Shown piece after piece: positions 1 through 6,747 of a stretch of DNA of 64,000 nucleotides. Where the stretch lies: contig NZ_CP020465.1 of NCBI RefSeq assembly GCF_002076895.1, positions 4,216,001 through 4,280,000 on the forward strand, written 5' to 3'. The translations under genes were made by a program, and so were the position numbers. Source of the DNA: Cognaticolwellia beringensis. GTDB lineage: Bacteria; Pseudomonadota; Gammaproteobacteria; Enterobacterales; Alteromonadaceae. The notes below the pieces were generated by a model. It did not search any database. It worked only from the letters and a program-made list of their open reading frames with translations, and had not been told where the DNA came from. Position 1 is the stretch's first letter, and every line of letters starts with the position of its first letter.

Positions 1-698
1 TCCATCTCATTTCCTGAATAGGTCCACAGCAAGTAGGAAACGTACGCAGGTATTCTAATGTTGTATTTGTCTGGTTTTTCAAGTTTATTGAATTCATGCA
101 ATATTTGAGATGAAGCCATCCGTATACCGTTTTCACCCTTTATCTTACCCTCGAACAACTCTTCCTCAGTAAGATTAGGTACTTTTGAGACTTTCTTTAA
201 TTGAACGCTGTTCGACTTGATTTTCGACTTCAAGTTCCAGATTTCTTTCGCCTTAGCGATTTCTTGGTTTGAAACTTCATCACAGGAAAGCCAGAGCTCC
301 CAAAACCAAGAACTTATCGCAGGGTATTCATCACTGTTTGGGAGGATGTATACCGCGGACTCTACCCAACTTTTCCCATCATCCAAGCTCAATCCGTTAG
401 CTGAGTAGTTTGCGGACCCAACGATAGCACCGTTTTCGGTTATAGTAACTTTTGAGTGCAGTAGACTTGAATGCCGAATTTCTATGTTTGGTTTGCTACG
501 AAGTTTTTGTATTACTTCAGGGTTTGTACCGCCCGATAACAGGTTACATACAATTTTAACCCTGGAACATGTACTTAGAAAGTCGACTGCGCCTTCGCCC
601 CAGAACGCTACAGCAATACACACTGGTCGTTCAGAGCTCTGTTGTTCAAACAATTCTGTTGTTTTTTCTGCAATCATACTACCACTTGATAAGAACAT
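1..698 (-). CDS. Phospholipase D-like protein (3' end outside window)
   Basis: The frame is open from an ATG at 698 to the left edge, so the C-terminus is missing. GAGG lies 6-7 bases before the ATG, which supports this start. Residues 81-97 contain a PLD/HKD-type motif: H81-x-K83, an acidic E88 where D is usual, then GSAN (94-97). This motif is typical of phosphodiesterases of the phospholipase D superfamily, including nucleases and lipid hydrolases. Only one HKD motif is visible, so the protein may dimerise or have a second motif outside the window. It lies directly downstream of an attC-like site in the same orientation as the other cassette genes, so it is probably a cassette gene. The substrate cannot be predicted. 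Confidence 0.75.
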   Translation of the reverse strand, partial: MFLSSGSMIAEKTTELFEQQSSERPVCIAVAFWGEGAVDFLSTCSRVKIVCNLLSGGTNPEVIQKLRSKPNIEIRHSSLLHSKVTITENGAIVGSANYSANGLSLDDGKSWVESAVYILPNSDEYPAISSWFWELWLSCDEVSNQEIAKAKEIWNLKSKIKSNSVQLKKVSKVPNLTEEELFEGKIKGENGIRMASSQILHEFNKLEKPDKYNIRIPAYVSYLLWTYSGNEM

Positions 699-717
699 AG
701 CCACCTCATATATCCGA

Positions 718-803
718 GCAAAACGCCCCACTAACAGGCAAATAATTGTTGGCTAAAATGTTAAGCGAAACGAAACCGAGCCAACTGTTTTAGTTCCGTT
801 TAA
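718..803 (-). other. attC-like integron recombination site
   Basis: On the minus strand the stop of the upstream gene is followed by AAACGGAACTAAAACAGTTG, then a purine/pyrimidine-rich centre and AGCCAACAATTATT, ending in GGGCGTTTTGC. The arms CAGTTGGCT and AGCCAACAATT pair as in the inner boxes of Vibrio/Alteromonas-type attC sites, and GCGTT gives the core. The outer left box is decayed. The site separates two same-strand genes, as expected for cassette junctions. Confidence 0.7.
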
Positions 804-1399
804 ATGCCAATCAGTTTAAACCCGTCACTTTTAAACTCGTGACCAGATAAACAACCTATATGTTTACCTGATATTAACCATACTTCTTTAAAGTTATCAG
901 TTAAATCTAAAAGGTTTTCTTTTAATACTTCATGTTCAACCTGCATAGCCATCATATTTAGATAAAGTAGGACTATAAGACCTTTAGAGTCAGCATAATG
1001 TTTTTCAACTTTTTTACCTAACACATCACGTATTCTAGTTAGACCATAAGAACTTGTGTAACCATCGCCTTCTAGCAATTTTGCAGAAATTTGTTCAGGG
1101 CCTTCTTGCTTATATTCCAAGCCTCTTTTTCTGCCTGAGTCCATTACCTCTACAAGTTGAATTAGTTCAATGCGAGAATTAACATGTAGTTTGAAGTCAT
1201 ATTCTCTTTGTTCATCAATTTCTTCAATTTCAATTAAACACTTTTCAACATGGTTACAATACCCAACTCCAAACTTGGCAGCGCACCAGGCTTCAAGCTT
1301 TCTGCTGTGGAGTCTTTTATTAAAGAGTTCTACCTTGGGAATTGCTTCGTGCTCTAATTCTGTTTGTATTAAAAGTTTTGATGGTTCGAAAATACTCAT
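800..1399 (-). CDS. Cassette-borne hypothetical protein
   Basis: A 199-residue soluble protein with no signal peptide or membrane segment. I do not recognise a family with certainty. The acidic stretch QLVEVMD near residues 80-87 and the following basic GRKRG could belong to a nuclease-like fold, but that is speculation. The stop codon runs into the attC-like site at 718-803. Upstream, a miniature inverted-repeat element lies 20 bp before the ATG. The gene is oriented like the rest of the cassette array, and its expression probably depends on read-through or on a promoter in the inserted element. Confidence 0.7.
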   Translation of the reverse strand: MSIFEPSKLLIQTELEHEAIPKVELFNKRLHSRKLEAWCAAKFGVGYCNHVEKCLIEIEEIDEQREYDFKLHVNSRIELIQLVEVMDSGRKRGLEYKQEGPEQISAKLLEGDGYTSSYGLTRIRDVLGKKVEKHYADSKGLIVLLYLNMMAMQVEHEVLKENLLDLTDNFKEVWLISGKHIGCLSGHEFKSDGFKLIGI

Positions 1400-1419
1400 A
1401 ACTATCCGTGTTGGCTAAC

Positions 1420-1597
1420 GAGACTGTAGAATTTCTCTTTTTGAACAAAACAGCCTCAATATTTATTAAAAATTAAGCCTCAAATTGCATTGCTACGTGA
1501 AATCTGAGGCAATATCCCACTAAAAAGTGACTTTTATAGGCGGTATGAACATAAAAATTATCCGTCATTTTATATTTTGGAGAAATTCTACAGCCTC
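1420..1597. mobile_element. Miniature inverted-repeat element (178 bp) in attC core
   Basis: The ends are inverted repeats of 18 bp: GAGACTGTAGAATTTCTC at the left, and at the right the reverse complement of GAGGCTGTAGAATTTCTC (17 of 18 match). AAC flanks both sides (1417-1419 and 1598-1600), a 3-bp target duplication. Removing the element and one AAC rebuilds GGGCGTTAGCC on the minus strand, a proper attC core. No ORF for a transposase is inside, so it would be mobilised in trans. A related element lies at 3106-3252. Confidence 0.75.
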
Positions 1598-1694
1598 AAC
1601 GCCCATTTAAGGGGCTGATTAATAGTTTGCTAAAATGTGCAGCGAAGCGGAACCTTGTAAACTGTTTTAGTTCCGTTTAAACGCTTTGTTATAG
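1598..1694 (-). other. attC site, best preserved in the array
   Basis: On the minus strand the site begins with CTATAAC (RYYYAAC type), which contains the stop codon of the preceding gene. It continues AAAGCGTTTAAACGGAACTA, AACAGTTT, a variable centre, AAACTATTAAT and CCCCTTAAATGGGCGTT. This layout matches the long attC sites of Vibrio and Alteromonadales chromosomal integrons. The last triplet GTT is where the miniature element at 1420-1597 is inserted. Confidence 0.85.
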
Positions 1695-2387
1695 GGCTAA
1701 TGGGTATTCCCACTGGTTACACTTTGTGAGTTCAACAAACTGGTCACTTGGGTATTTAATTACCTCAAGTATATTCGTTGGCTCGATATTTAAAGTACTA
1801 AAACCTTCATGATCAATGCTATTTTCAAGTTGATGCCCCTTATTTTTCAGGAACACTCTTATCATGCATGAATCTGGGTAGTAGCTATTATTTAATGACG
1901 ATATATCCACTTTAGCTTTAACAATGCAAGGAATGCCAATACTCAATAAAACATCGCTTAAATCGCCTCCAATATCATGAGAGTTATATAAAGCTTCGCC
2001 TCCCCAATATCGTAAGAATCCCTCGATTCCTGTTCGACCAGCTAAAAATGGCTTAAAAAAACAAAACCATATCATATTTTTCCTGTAGCGATCATCAGCT
2101 TTATTATTACTTATCAAAGATTCCGAAACAGTTTTGCTAATTAAACATTTGTCATTCAAGTGTTCAATTCTTTTGACTAATGAAGCTCCATTTTGTAATT
2201 CCATACCGTTAGCTAGAATAGAATCAATTTCTTCTTCAGTTAATTTGGTACAGTGGTAACCCACTAAAAAGTACTTTCCTAACATTTCACGCATTTCATA
2301 AATTTTAGAGTCATATAAATGCGTTAATGCATCTTGTTTGGAGCATTTGCATTGCCAACCTAAGAATACTGCAAAATTAGATTCCAA
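1689..2387 (-). CDS. Cassette-borne protein, possibly ADP-ribosyltransferase-like
   Basis: 232 residues from a TTG codon. The frame stays open upstream to a TAA at 2445-2447 without any ATG or GTG, and the upstream codons read as plausible protein (NDQSTWPDEIIKF). The true start may therefore be an ATT at 2442-2444 preceded by AGAGG, or the TTG. Motifs seen are GYHCTKLTEEEI near residues 43-54 and RYWGGEALY near 125-133. These resemble a widespread family of uncharacterised proteins that may have an ADP-ribosyltransferase-type fold; I hold that loosely. The stop codon lies inside the attC site 1598-1694. Confidence 0.65.
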   Translation of the reverse strand: MESNFAVFLGWQCKCSKQDALTHLYDSKIYEMREMLGKYFLVGYHCTKLTEEEIDSILANGMELQNGASLVKRIEHLNDKCLISKTVSESLISNNKADDRYRKNMIWFCFFKPFLAGRTGIEGFLRYWGGEALYNSHDIGGDLSDVLLSIGIPCIVKAKVDISSLNNSYYPDSCMIRVFLKNKGHQLENSIDHEGFSTLNIEPTNILEVIKYPSDQFVELTKCNQWEYPLAL

Positions 2388-2483
2388 AAATTTTATAATT
2401 TCATCAGGCCAAGTACTCTGATCATTAATGATTATTGAGATAATTTAGTCCTCTAGAAGTGAATGTGTGGAATAATGAAATGC

Positions 2484-2579
2484 CCTATTACGCCTCATTA
2501 AGCGGCAAAAAATTGTTGGCTAAAATAAGCAACAAAGGAGCAAATAGCCAACTGTTATTTGTCCTGCTTGAGTGGCTTA
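2484..2579 (-). other. attC-like recombination site
   Basis: On the minus strand GGACAAATAACAGTTGGCTA is followed by a short centre and TTAGCCAACAATTTTTTGCC, then GCTTAATGAGGCGTAATAGG. The inner arms CAGTTGGCTA and TAGCCAACA pair closely. The outer core is degenerate (GCGTAATAGG instead of GCGTTAGG). It separates the genes 2577-3086 and 1689-2387. Confidence 0.7.
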
Positions 2580-3086
2580 GCTCTCGTTGAACCCCATGTA
2601 GTAGCGAAAATAATGCACAAACCAAAGTGTTTTCTTGGCTATATGATGAAGTTCATAATTATCTAGTTCTGGAAAATTAGAATCTTCAGTAATATGCACA
2701 ATATTATTTCTGTTGTCTCTAATTAGTTGCCAAGTCCCTATATGAGGAAAACTTATTTCTTTTAATTTTGCTTCAACTTTTTTGGCTCTAGTTATACCAA
2801 ATACTTCATTGAAGAATGCATCTATTGCCGAAGAGCCAACACATATAGAAGCAATCCAACAACCACTCCGGAAACACCTTTCCATTTCTTCAGTTAATGC
2901 AAAGTAAAAAGCATAACCTTTGTCATACTCAAGATAATAATGCGCACCAGTATTTGTATCTCGTTGAGCGTTAAGAACCGCGGAATCTTTTTGACGACCA
3001 AGTTGCTCATTTCTCATTGCCCATTGGTCTTCAGTTGGTGGTACAGGCATACCATTATGGTCATTTTCTAAAAAAGGATCGAACAT
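2577..3086 (-). CDS. HEPN-like cassette protein
   Basis: A 169-residue soluble protein. The segment RDNRNNIVH around residues 123-131 fits the R-x4-6-H signature of HEPN domains, preceded by a mainly helical region (residues 50-110). HEPN proteins are commonly ribonucleases or toxin-like components of conflict systems. The family link rests on that motif and on the helical character only. The gene's stop overlaps the start of the attC-like site 2484-2579. The start ATG lies about 20 bp from a miniature inverted-repeat element, with AGGGG upstream as a possible ribosome site. No antitoxin-type partner gene is adjacent. Confidence 0.65.
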   Translation of the reverse strand: MFDPFLENDHNGMPVPPTEDQWAMRNEQLGRQKDSAVLNAQRDTNTGAHYYLEYDKGYAFYFALTEEMERCFRSGCWIASICVGSSAIDAFFNEVFGITRAKKVEAKLKEISFPHIGTWQLIRDNRNNIVHITEDSNFPELDNYELHHIAKKTLWFVHYFRYYMGFNES

Positions 3087-3105
3087 ATTACCCCTGAGAG
3101 CTAAC

Positions 3106-3252
3106 GAGGCTGTAGAATAACTCGTTTATTATGAATTCCCCCATAAAATGGGTGTACAAAATGCATTACCTATATCGAGTTAATCCTCTACAGTGCGATA
3201 TAGAAGCACAAAAAATCAGCTGTTTTGGCTGGATTAGTTATTCTACAGCCTC
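3106..3252. mobile_element. Miniature inverted-repeat element (147 bp)
   Basis: The ends are perfect 16-bp inverted repeats, GAGGCTGTAGAATAAC and its complement. The outer 13 bases are shared with the 178-bp element at 1420-1597, while the interiors differ. The left flank is AAC and the right flank AAA, consistent with a decayed 3-bp duplication. Without the element the junction reads CAGGGCGTTAGCTC on the minus strand, again an attC core. No transposase is encoded. Confidence 0.7.
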
Positions 3253-3267
3253 AAAGCCCTGTTAAGT
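3253..3267 (-). other. Collapsed attC remnant
   Basis: Just after the stop of the gene at 3271-4164 the minus strand reads ACTTAAC, an RYYYAAC-type box, followed within four bases by GGGC and the core split by the 147-bp element. The long paired centre found in the other attC sites is absent. This looks like a deletion of the attC interior, or a fusion of two outer boxes, and it would leave the site unable to form the usual hairpin. Confidence 0.45.
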
Positions 3268-3270
3268 GTA

Positions 3271-4164
3271 TTATACGTCTAAGTCTGGTTGCATATTTCT
3301 TGGTATATGTTTATTAACAAAAATCACTTCGTATTTAGAGTTTGTATATATACCAGTATCTTCATCTCTAGACTGATAAATTTTTAATACTGCCTCTAGT
3401 GAGTCACCGGGGGCAACAGTGATTTTATGTGAGAAGAAATCATTATAAAAATTCTCACATAATACAGGTGCAGATATTTTAATACCGCGCCAAATAAATT
3501 CCCATTTACGTTTTGTACGCTCAAGAATTGCCCTTTTTATTTGAAGCTCGGCAACCTCTTGAATTTCTCTTTGAGGTTCGTCAAGTTCTGTTGGTTGTGA
3601 CAATAAGGGAAAATACTTTCTTGGTATTAAAATATCGGGTGTTTCATCATCGATATTTTTTGTGAAACCAAAACTAGTGATGTTCTTATCTTTTTCAACA
3701 GCCTCAAAAGTTTTTGAAACGCTTTTCCTGAATTTTTCAGATTTTTCTACTTCTTTTTGAGCTTCATAAACAGTTTTAGGAACGATGATTTGTTTATCAC
3801 CCTGCTGAATTATAACTTGAGTGTCATCAACTATAACTTTAACGTCAGTATCAGGTGCTAAAGTATGCTGATAAATAAAGGAAGTTATTATTCCAATCGC
3901 AATTGCTTCTAAACGATTAGAGTTAAATAAATTTTGAAGACCTTTGTATGCAGTTTTAACCTTCGCCCGAAAACTTCCTTCACCAAAAGCTTCGACTAAA
4001 ACTTCTACTTCATAGCCTGGGTTAATAATTGAATTGGCTTCTTTAATGGCGTCAGCAAGTGCAACTAAAGAAGACGCTAAAGTATAAGCATTTATTTTTT
4101 TTCGTTCACCACCAAAGTGCAAAACGAATTCTTCTTCGTATTCCCTGATATCTACAACTTGCAC
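3271..4164 (-). CDS. Cassette-borne hypothetical protein
   Basis: 297 residues, no recognised catalytic motif. The N-terminus (INAYTLASSLVALADAIKEA, residues 24-43) resembles a recurrent opening of uncharacterised bacterial proteins found in accessory regions. One short hydrophobic stretch (IAIGIITSFIYQHTLA, about 88-103) could be a single membrane-associated helix. The rest is charged with a likely helical part at 130-160. It starts 15-20 bp after an attC-like site and ends in a collapsed attC remnant, so it is probably a cassette gene. Function unknown. Confidence 0.7.
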   Translation of the reverse strand: MQVVDIREYEEEFVLHFGGERKKINAYTLASSLVALADAIKEANSIINPGYEVEVLVEAFGEGSFRAKVKTAYKGLQNLFNSNRLEAIAIGIITSFIYQHTLAPDTDVKVIVDDTQVIIQQGDKQIIVPKTVYEAQKEVEKSEKFRKSVSKTFEAVEKDKNITSFGFTKNIDDETPDILIPRKYFPLLSQPTELDEPQREIQEVAELQIKRAILERTKRKWEFIWRGIKISAPVLCENFYNDFFSHKITVAPGDSLEAVLKIYQSRDEDTGIYTNSKYEVIFVNKHIPRNMQPDLDV

Positions 4165-4178
4165 GTTACTTCCTTATA

Positions 4179-4272
4179 TACTTAGCCTCGTTAAGAGGTA
4201 AAAAATAGTTGGTTGAAATTTGCGACGAAGGAGCAAATAGCCAACTGTTATTTGTCCTTATTTAACAGCTTG
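4179..4272 (-). other. attC-like recombination site
   Basis: On the minus strand AAGGACAAATAACAGTTGGC is followed by a short centre and CAACCAACTATTTTTTACC, then TCTTAACGAGGCTAAG. The inner arms AGTTGG and CCAACT pair. The first arm is nearly identical to that of the site at 2484-2579, so these two cassettes share a recent attC type. The outer core is degenerate. Confidence 0.65.
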
Positions 4273-4278
4273 TATGGG

Positions 4279-5448
4279 CTAGAAATATTTATGATTTAAC
4301 CTATCAAATTCCTTTTTATAACCTGACATTTCAGGAGACTCAAATGTAAAAGAAAAATCTAATTTAACAGATTTATTACCTAAACTAACTTCATTTATGG
4401 CTTCATACAAATACTTATAAGTACGTGAACAATAATCTTCAATTTCGGAAAGTGGACCATCCGCGAAGCACGAGGCCATTTTAAGAATTTGATCAAATTC
4501 TTCTTCAACTTTTAAAGTTAAAAAAGCTAACTTCCAGTCAATCAGTCTACTATAAACTTCGATGAAACGCTGACAAACATGCTGTATTTTATCATGCTCT
4601 CCAGCTACACCTGGCTCACCAAAAGCATTTGCTGCTGCCTCATTAATAAGGATTGTAGAAATACCAATTAAGTTTATTAACTCATCCGTTTGATTTCCTA
4701 TCCAGTCCATCACTTCAGACACGTCATCAATCACAACATTATTATTAAATGAAATCCCATACTTTAAATCGAACCTTTTATCAGCAAGATCTTGCATATA
4801 TGAATTTAAAAGCTCTACAAAAAGCTTATATTCCCAGAAGTCTGGTTTATCCAAAATTATATTGGCGGCTTCAACGGAATATTTATTTTGAGGTAAAATG
4901 AGGTTATTTTTAGTTAACTTTGTTCTTGCAACTAAAGCGTCCATGAAAAGGTAAGGAATCTGTTGAGTTAAAGCTGACTTTATTTCTTTGGCACTATCGA
5001 ACTTATAGACCCAATTCGAGCTAAAATGAGTAAGTTGCTCCACAAACTCTAATACTTTTTTATTTTCAACGTGTGAAGAGAAATCAGCCTCAGGGCTGTT
5101 TTTCCAAATCGGGAGTATATTCATCACATCACTGTTTATAAAGACATAAACCGGAATACCTTTTTTCTTTGCTTCTAGATATTCTAGGTTCGTTATTGAT
5201 TGTCCATTTTCTGTTTGATACCCATAACGGCTGCCTACTATTAAAATAAATATATCCGCTTTGTCTCGAACATTTTGCAAACAATTCGCAATAGTGTCGT
5301 TACTTGAAGATACTGGAAATGAATCATACTCCGAAAGGACAGGATCTAAACCAAAAGTTTCAATTAGCTCCCTTATATCAGCTCTTACTTGCCCTAAATC
5401 AAAACATGTTGAACTTACAAAAACTGATGGTTTATAGCCTACAGGCAT
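4279..5448 (-). CDS. DUF4062 domain protein
   Basis: 389 residues. Residues 6-105 match the DUF4062 layout: KPSVFVSSTCFDL at the start, a central RDKADIFILIVGSRYG and a later LEYLEAKKKGIPVYVFI. This Rossmann-like fold is distantly TIR-like and is often fused to effector or NTPase domains in accessory and defence-related proteins. The remaining 280 residues are mainly helical and I do not recognise them. It is the first cassette of the array on this strand. GGAG lies 8 bases before the ATG, and a 29-codon leader ORF overlaps its start by 10 bases, suggesting translational coupling. Confidence 0.8.
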   Translation of the reverse strand: MPVGYKPSVFVSSTCFDLGQVRADIRELIETFGLDPVLSEYDSFPVSSSNDTIANCLQNVRDKADIFILIVGSRYGYQTENGQSITNLEYLEAKKKGIPVYVFINSDVMNILPIWKNSPEADFSSHVENKKVLEFVEQLTHFSSNWVYKFDSAKEIKSALTQQIPYLFMDALVARTKLTKNNLILPQNKYSVEAANIILDKPDFWEYKLFVELLNSYMQDLADKRFDLKYGISFNNNVVIDDVSEVMDWIGNQTDELINLIGISTILINEAAANAFGEPGVAGEHDKIQHVCQRFIEVYSRLIDWKLAFLTLKVEEEFDQILKMASCFADGPLSEIEDYCSRTYKYLYEAINEVSLGNKSVKLDFSFTFESPEMSGYKKEFDRLNHKYF

Positions 5449-5528
5449 AAAAAATCTCCAAGTGTAGAATCTGACGAGAGCCCTAACAATTTATTATGAA
5501 GATTACATCCGCCTTTCCACAAAGACAT
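5439..5528 (-). CDS. 29-codon leader ORF upstream of first cassette
   Basis: ATG at 5528 is preceded by AGAGGATAAGG, a stronger ribosome site than most genes in the array have. The ORF runs through GTTAGGGC (5480-5487, a core-site-like heptamer) and ends with TAG 10 bases inside the DUF4062 gene. Its encoded peptide begins MSLWKGGCNLHNK and is not recognised. Placement and overlap recall ORF-11 in class 1 integron attI sites, which helps translation of the first cassette. That parallel is an inference. Confidence 0.45.
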   Translation of the reverse strand: MSLWKGGCNLHNKLLGLSSDSTLGDFLCL

Positions 5529-5916
5529 CCTTATCCTCTTAATCACTTATTAACATCGAGATTACTCGATTGATATCTATAAATCAATGAGTTAAAAATA
5601 CACTTCTAACTGGTTGATGTATTAAAGACGGAAATAATCCCACTTTGTTATAGAAAGAAAGATTAACCCTCACTTGTATATAAAAACAGTATGAATGCAA
5701 TTATTTAATACATCTACACCAGAATACTTGTGATTAAATCATGATAGAAAAAGAATAATTCAAATTAATTTTAATTAAAGGTATTTAACATAAACATTAA
5801 ATAAAATTATGGGGGTTCTGATCGAAGATCAGGTTCGATTAATTTTATATGAGGTATCTTTTACGGTAACGTTAACTTTTGACGGTCTTCTTGACGGCTC
5901 AGAAAGTAGCAGACAT
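5529..5916. other. Gene-free stretch where the integrase side of the array would lie
   Basis: No ORF of useful length and no integrase remnant is visible on either strand. It holds a near-consensus LexA box (5674-5689) and a small hairpin, CTGATC-GAA-GATCAG, at about 5818-5832. A minus-strand promoter for the cassette genes may lie here (TTGATT, 17 bp, TAATCT), but the match is weak. Confidence 0.4.
5674..5689. promoter_or_regulatory. Near-consensus LexA (SOS) box
   Basis: TTGTATATAAAAACAG matches the consensus CTGT-N8-ACAG except for the first base. Integron integrase promoters are known to be LexA-controlled, and this box lies where such a promoter would be expected. No gene follows it, so it may be a relic. 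Confidence 0.4.
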
Positions 5917-5942
5917 AAAAAAGCCCCTGTAAAACAGAGGTT
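5917..5942 (-). terminator. Rho-independent terminator, minus strand
   Basis: On the minus strand CCTCTGT pairs with ACAGGGG across a short T loop and is followed by CTTTTTT. It lies at the far end of the tRNA-Ser tail repeats and would stop transcription coming from them towards the cassette array. Confidence 0.6.
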
Positions 5943-5954
5943 TATCTATAAAAT

Positions 5955-6427
5955 GTGGCGGTGAGATAGATATTTGTACTCTACAAAAGGTTTAGCGCTA
6001 CAAACCAAATTTTCGGGTTTAGTAAACTCCAGACGAAAAAAAACCGCTAATAAATTAGCGGTTTTTTAGAATGTGGCGGTGAGATAGAGATTTGAACTCT
6101 ACTAGAAGGTTTAGCGCTACAAACCTTATTCTCGGGTTTAGTAAACTCCAGACAAAAAAAACCGCTAATAAATTAGCGGTTTCTTAGAATGTGGCGGTGA
6201 GATAGATATTTGTACTCTACAAAAGGTTTAGCGCTACAAACCAAATTTTCGGGTTTAGTAAACTCCAGACGAAAAAAAACCGCTAATAAATTAGCGGTTT
6301 TTTAGAATGTGGCGGTGAGATAGAGATTTGAACTCTAATATAGGTTTAGCGCTACAAACCCTATTTCGATAATTAAATACTCTAAAAGCAAAAAAACCGC
6401 TAATCTGTCGATTAGCGGGTTTTTCTT
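5955..6427 (-). repeat. Four tandem 118-bp units, each a tRNA-Ser tail plus terminator
   Basis: Units begin at 5955, 6073, 6191 and 6309, a period of 118 bp. The fourth is diverged and 122 bp long. On the minus strand each has a hairpin in place of the tRNA variable arm (GGTTTGTAGCGCTAAACC), a T-arm-like segment, the 3' acceptor strand TCTCACCGCCA, then a stem CCGCTAAT/ATTAGCGG with A and T runs. Units 1 and 3 are identical, while unit 2 differs from them in the T-arm, so an older two-unit block was duplicated. Units 1 and 3 have GTAC instead of GTTC in the T-loop. None has a 5' half, so they are not tRNA genes. Confidence 0.85.
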
Positions 6428-6493
6428 AATGTGGCGGTGAGATAGAGATTTGAACTCTAGAAGGGCTACAAACCCTTGCCGGTTTTCAAGACC
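6428..6493 (-). repeat. Island border repeat: 66-bp copy of tRNA-Ser 3' part
   Basis: This segment is identical to 25192-25257, which covers the anticodon loop, variable arm, T-arm, acceptor 3' strand and CCA of the intact tRNA-Ser gene, plus three bases. Identity stops at position 6494. It has the expected orientation for the distal border of an island integrated in that tRNA, with crossover near the anticodon loop. Confidence 0.9.
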
Positions 6494-6747
6494 TACACTT
6501 AGAATAAGTAATTCAACTACTTAACTTTATTTTTCCGAATAAACAACTCAAATAGAGACCAAGAAAAACAAATTAAGTAACAATAATATTCGGAAAATTT
6601 TTTACCTATGAAATGATCTTTAATAGATTTTAGATTTGCTCTTTGCTTATATTGTAACTTACCCTTTAACGTTCATATTGCTTCGTTTATATAATGGCAA
6701 ATTAATTGTCTGTGAAAGAGTTAACTTGTTAAAACGATATATTAATT
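6494..6747. other. Island left end with ATTCGGAAAA motifs
   Basis: No gene is visible between the border repeat and the histidine kinase stop. TTTTTCCGAATAAA (about 6531-6544) and ATATTCGGAAAAT (about 6587-6599) are opposite-strand copies of one motif. The same ATATTCGGAAAAT occurs near the other island end at about 25009-25021. They might be arm-type binding sites of the lost integrase. Confidence 0.4.

Noticed and set aside
5955..6242. Additional tRNA-Ser genes
   Set aside because: The units lack the 5' acceptor strand, D-arm and anticodon arm, and two have a changed T-loop.
5955..6427. Regular repeats resembling a CRISPR array
   Set aside because: The period is 118 bp with conserved sequence throughout, no variable spacers and no cas genes.
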